Assembly (NCBI RefSeq): GCF_963678635.1
Contig: NC_087063.1
Location: 3,322,580 to 3,386,579 of the forward strand
Source: Symsagittifera roscoffensis
Lineage: Eukaryota; Xenacoelomorpha; Acoela; Convolutidae
Direction of reading: 5' to 3'
Length of the DNA stretch: 64,000 nt
The position numbers and the translations under genes are program-made. Position 1 is the first letter of the stretch. Each line of letters begins with the position of its first letter. Under the pieces are notes generated by a model. It was not told where the DNA came from. It saw only the letters and a list, made by a program, of their open reading frames with translations, and did no database searches. Shown piece by piece: positions 61,477-64,000 of the stretch.

Positions 61477-64000
61477 ACATAATCCGACGATGTAAAGACG
61501 ACTTTGCGCTTTGCGTATACACGTAAGCAGGCATAAAAAACTAAAAACAAAAACGAAAAACGCTTTCATCATGTATGCAAAAGAGCTGAATTATCGACCA
61601 GGCAAGAAAAAATGGAAAAAAACTTGTTTATTTTGATTAGCATCATAGTGAAAGTTATCAGATAGAAGATAAAAATGGAAAACTTAGAAAATAGTTTTAT
61701 GCCCGAGGCTTTTATATAAGTTTGATGTACTCAGATATTAGTTTTGACAGTTCAGTAAGCTATTTTCAGCAGTTGGAGGTTATTTGTTTTGATGAAACGT
61801 TTAAGACTGTGTTTTTAAAACCTTATTACTACGGAGAAATAATATCAATGAAAGATTCGCAAAAACATTTCAGCTTAATTAAAGCACTTCATTTTATCAA
61901 TTTTTCATTCAATTATTGGCATTGTGGTTGGCCTTGAAAGTCGATCGAAACATAAAGATAGGGCCTCCACCCATACAAACATCTAAAAAAGGTCTCTCTC
62001 ACGTTTTCTCTAAGTAAACAAAAACATTCAGGGAAAACAAGTTTAATTGCCTTCAGTTCATATTTGGTGGCATTATTACTGCTTGCATAGCATTGGCTAT
62101 TTAATAGCATCTGTAGCTATTCTCTGGGTGGCTCAAGTTAGAAACTTTGCCAGGGCGCGTGGCAAGGGCGCTCTTTATTGCTGGATTTTTTTTTTCATTT
62201 TGACTTCTAAACAAGCAGTTAAACACTTTTTTTGAGAATTTTTTGTCTATATAAACGCTACAGAGATGGTTAAAACGAGCATTACTTTTCTAACCTTAAC
62301 AACCAAATCTTAACCCAAGTTCAGCTGGTAAAAACAAAAAATCTCGAGATTCGAAAAAAGAAAAAACATTTTAATGTCGAAATGCACTAATTGATGTTAC
62401 TTCCCTAAGTTTTTTTGCAAGCTATCGGATTCGGTAGTAGATTTTTACATCATTATTCAATCATCCACACTAGCAAAAAATTTTGCTCAAACTTTTTTTG
62501 AAAATTTTTGCTGAAAATTTAGTTTCCAATGCCAATATGATTTATTAAGGAAAGCAGCGGCAATTCAAGAATCCCGCTGCCTGAAATGACTGGTCAAAAA
62601 CGCTTGTATTATGCTACTAAAACCGTAAAAGTTCCACAAATTGAATGTTTGAAAATTTTATAACAGTTTGTAAAGCTTAAAGAAAACCTAATAAATTCTA
62701 AGCTAGCTATGCACTGTGATTTTATTTTCCATATGACTAAAATTTGAAAAAGTAGAAGAAAAATCATATGTGAAATATACATTCTCACGCTTTCTTGCAC
62801 ATAATAAGGTTATTCAAAATTAAAAAGATTACCAGAAAGAGGATCGGAATTGATCATAATTGCTTAAAAAAACCACGTTCTTCACCTGAACTCTTGAAGC
62901 GACCGAAGTTATGAGTATTATGAGTAACTTCAATCCCAATATTTTTTGTTTGTGAATTATTCATATCGAGTTATTGCATGACCTGTGGGTCGCTAAAACA
63001 TCTGCAAAAAATCATAGTTTTCTCATTGAATTTCTTTGTACAAGGTATTAATTAGCAGACGAATATCCAAAACTATTTTTCCATTATCAAAATTTCTTTT
63101 CTACACTTAAGACTGTTTTCATTCCTAACCACTTTTTCCTCAGGTTGACCTCAAAACAAACAGTTTGTCTTTTTTGTTGGCAAGTTTCAATATAAAAAAA
63201 ATGCTTAAAAAATTTTAAACGCTTATACTTTTGCTTCAGATACTTTCCAGTCGTGCTCGATGCTTTTTCGACCAAATTTCGATATATTTTGACCGCAATT
63301 CAAGTATGTATTGAGTTTGTGCTCGCCGTTAACAATTTTCTTGACCTTTTTTTGGTCAATCACCGATTTTTTGCCAACTTTACAAGTAAAATTATGAAAC
63401 GAGAATTGGGTACCTAGAATCGGGTACATTTAATAGTAAAAATCTCAAACCTGAAAAAAGAAATGATTTTTATTTTTTTGCTTAATAGAATAAAACCTTC
63501 AAATATTAAAAAAAACCTTAACAACTTGATCGTTAAGAAAAAAAAGAATCGAAACCGATTAAAATAGTTCGAAAGCAGAACGCATCCTTGAGTCTAACCA
63601 ATCAAATAAACGAAGTTTTTTTAGCAGCCTAACTTCAATCCCATCAACAAGCGTTCGTGAATTTCATGGTATGATTTTATGACTGCAAGGCATGATCAAA
63701 ATATTTTAACGAGGAATATGTTTTAGTTTTTTTCCAAAACTGATATCTTTTACATCCTTCTATTTTCGCAACCTCTAGGCAATACAAGCCGACAAATAAT
63801 CTGGAACAATACTCTGCTCTGCTTGTTGAAATGTCTTACTTTTATATTGCTCGAGATTTTGCGAGCTATTAGTTTCGTTAGCGAATTGTCGGATCATTAT
63901 GAAATGCTTTTTTGTAGTGCAACTTTTAACGGTCAACAATTTTTTGGGCGGTTAATATTTTTCTTTTGCATTGCCAACAAATCATTTTTGCAGCGACAAA
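61477..64000. other. Upstream intergenic sequence without recognisable gene
   Basis: AT-rich sequence with only short chance frames. No domain, RNA gene or clear transposon end was recognised. Confidence 0.5.

Overview
The window is a repeat-rich, AT-rich stretch of an invertebrate animal genome. Long introns, a DEG/ENaC channel with LDLa modules, FN3 and Ig exons in phase 1 and a TMEM258 homologue show it is metazoan; I cannot name the species. More than half of the sequence is transposable-element DNA.

Region 1 (1-12,908, minus strand) is a very large Ty3/gypsy-type retroelement that runs off the left edge. In its own direction it carries a coiled-coil/gag segment with two CCHC knuckles, aspartic protease, RT, RNase H, a long linker, an HHCC/DDE integrase, an acidic segment, a TARG1/OARD1-like macro domain, and a separate 3' ORF with an alpha-helical N-terminus, coiled coil and SGNH (GDSL) hydrolase. 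The frame is kept over long distances but is broken by isolated stop codons and a few frame changes, so this copy is decayed or needs readthrough. The macro domain plus SGNH hydrolase in one Ty3-like element is the most unusual thing here.

Region 2 (about 11,670-28,404) is a near-perfect 7.55 kb tandem duplication. Each unit holds the 5' end of that element's gag, a 2.5 kb stretch studded with a CCCCTCCGGATT-type motif, and the 5' part of a CR1/Jockey-like LINE on the plus strand. The second LINE copy continues to a complete 938-aa ORF2 and an (AAC)8 tail. The LINE has an extra upstream ORF and a 3 x 54-bp repeat before its zinc-finger ORF1.

Region 3 (28,405-31,442) has flanking motif sequence and then a 2.5 kb segment bounded by large palindromic ends. 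Inside are scrambled remnants of an RT / restriction-like-endonuclease element, part of it inverted.

Region 4 (31,694-31,933) is an intact intronless TMEM258 gene (OST subunit).

Region 5 (37,996-55,078, plus strand) is the 3' part of a cell-surface or secreted protein gene: an FN3 domain over two exons, several middle exons, and a C-terminal Ig domain over two exons, mostly with phase-1 boundaries. Its introns hold two inserted elements with clear target duplications (a hAT MITE and a 1.09 kb TA-flanked TIR element) and a second Ty3/gypsy element with one uninterrupted 1,429-codon ORF up to a 200-N gap.

Region 6 (57,901-61,278, minus strand) is a four-exon DEG/ENaC channel gene with two LDLa modules and two furin-type sites, with a hAT MITE in intron 1 and a 16-bp minisatellite just upstream. 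The remaining stretches hold no gene I can support.
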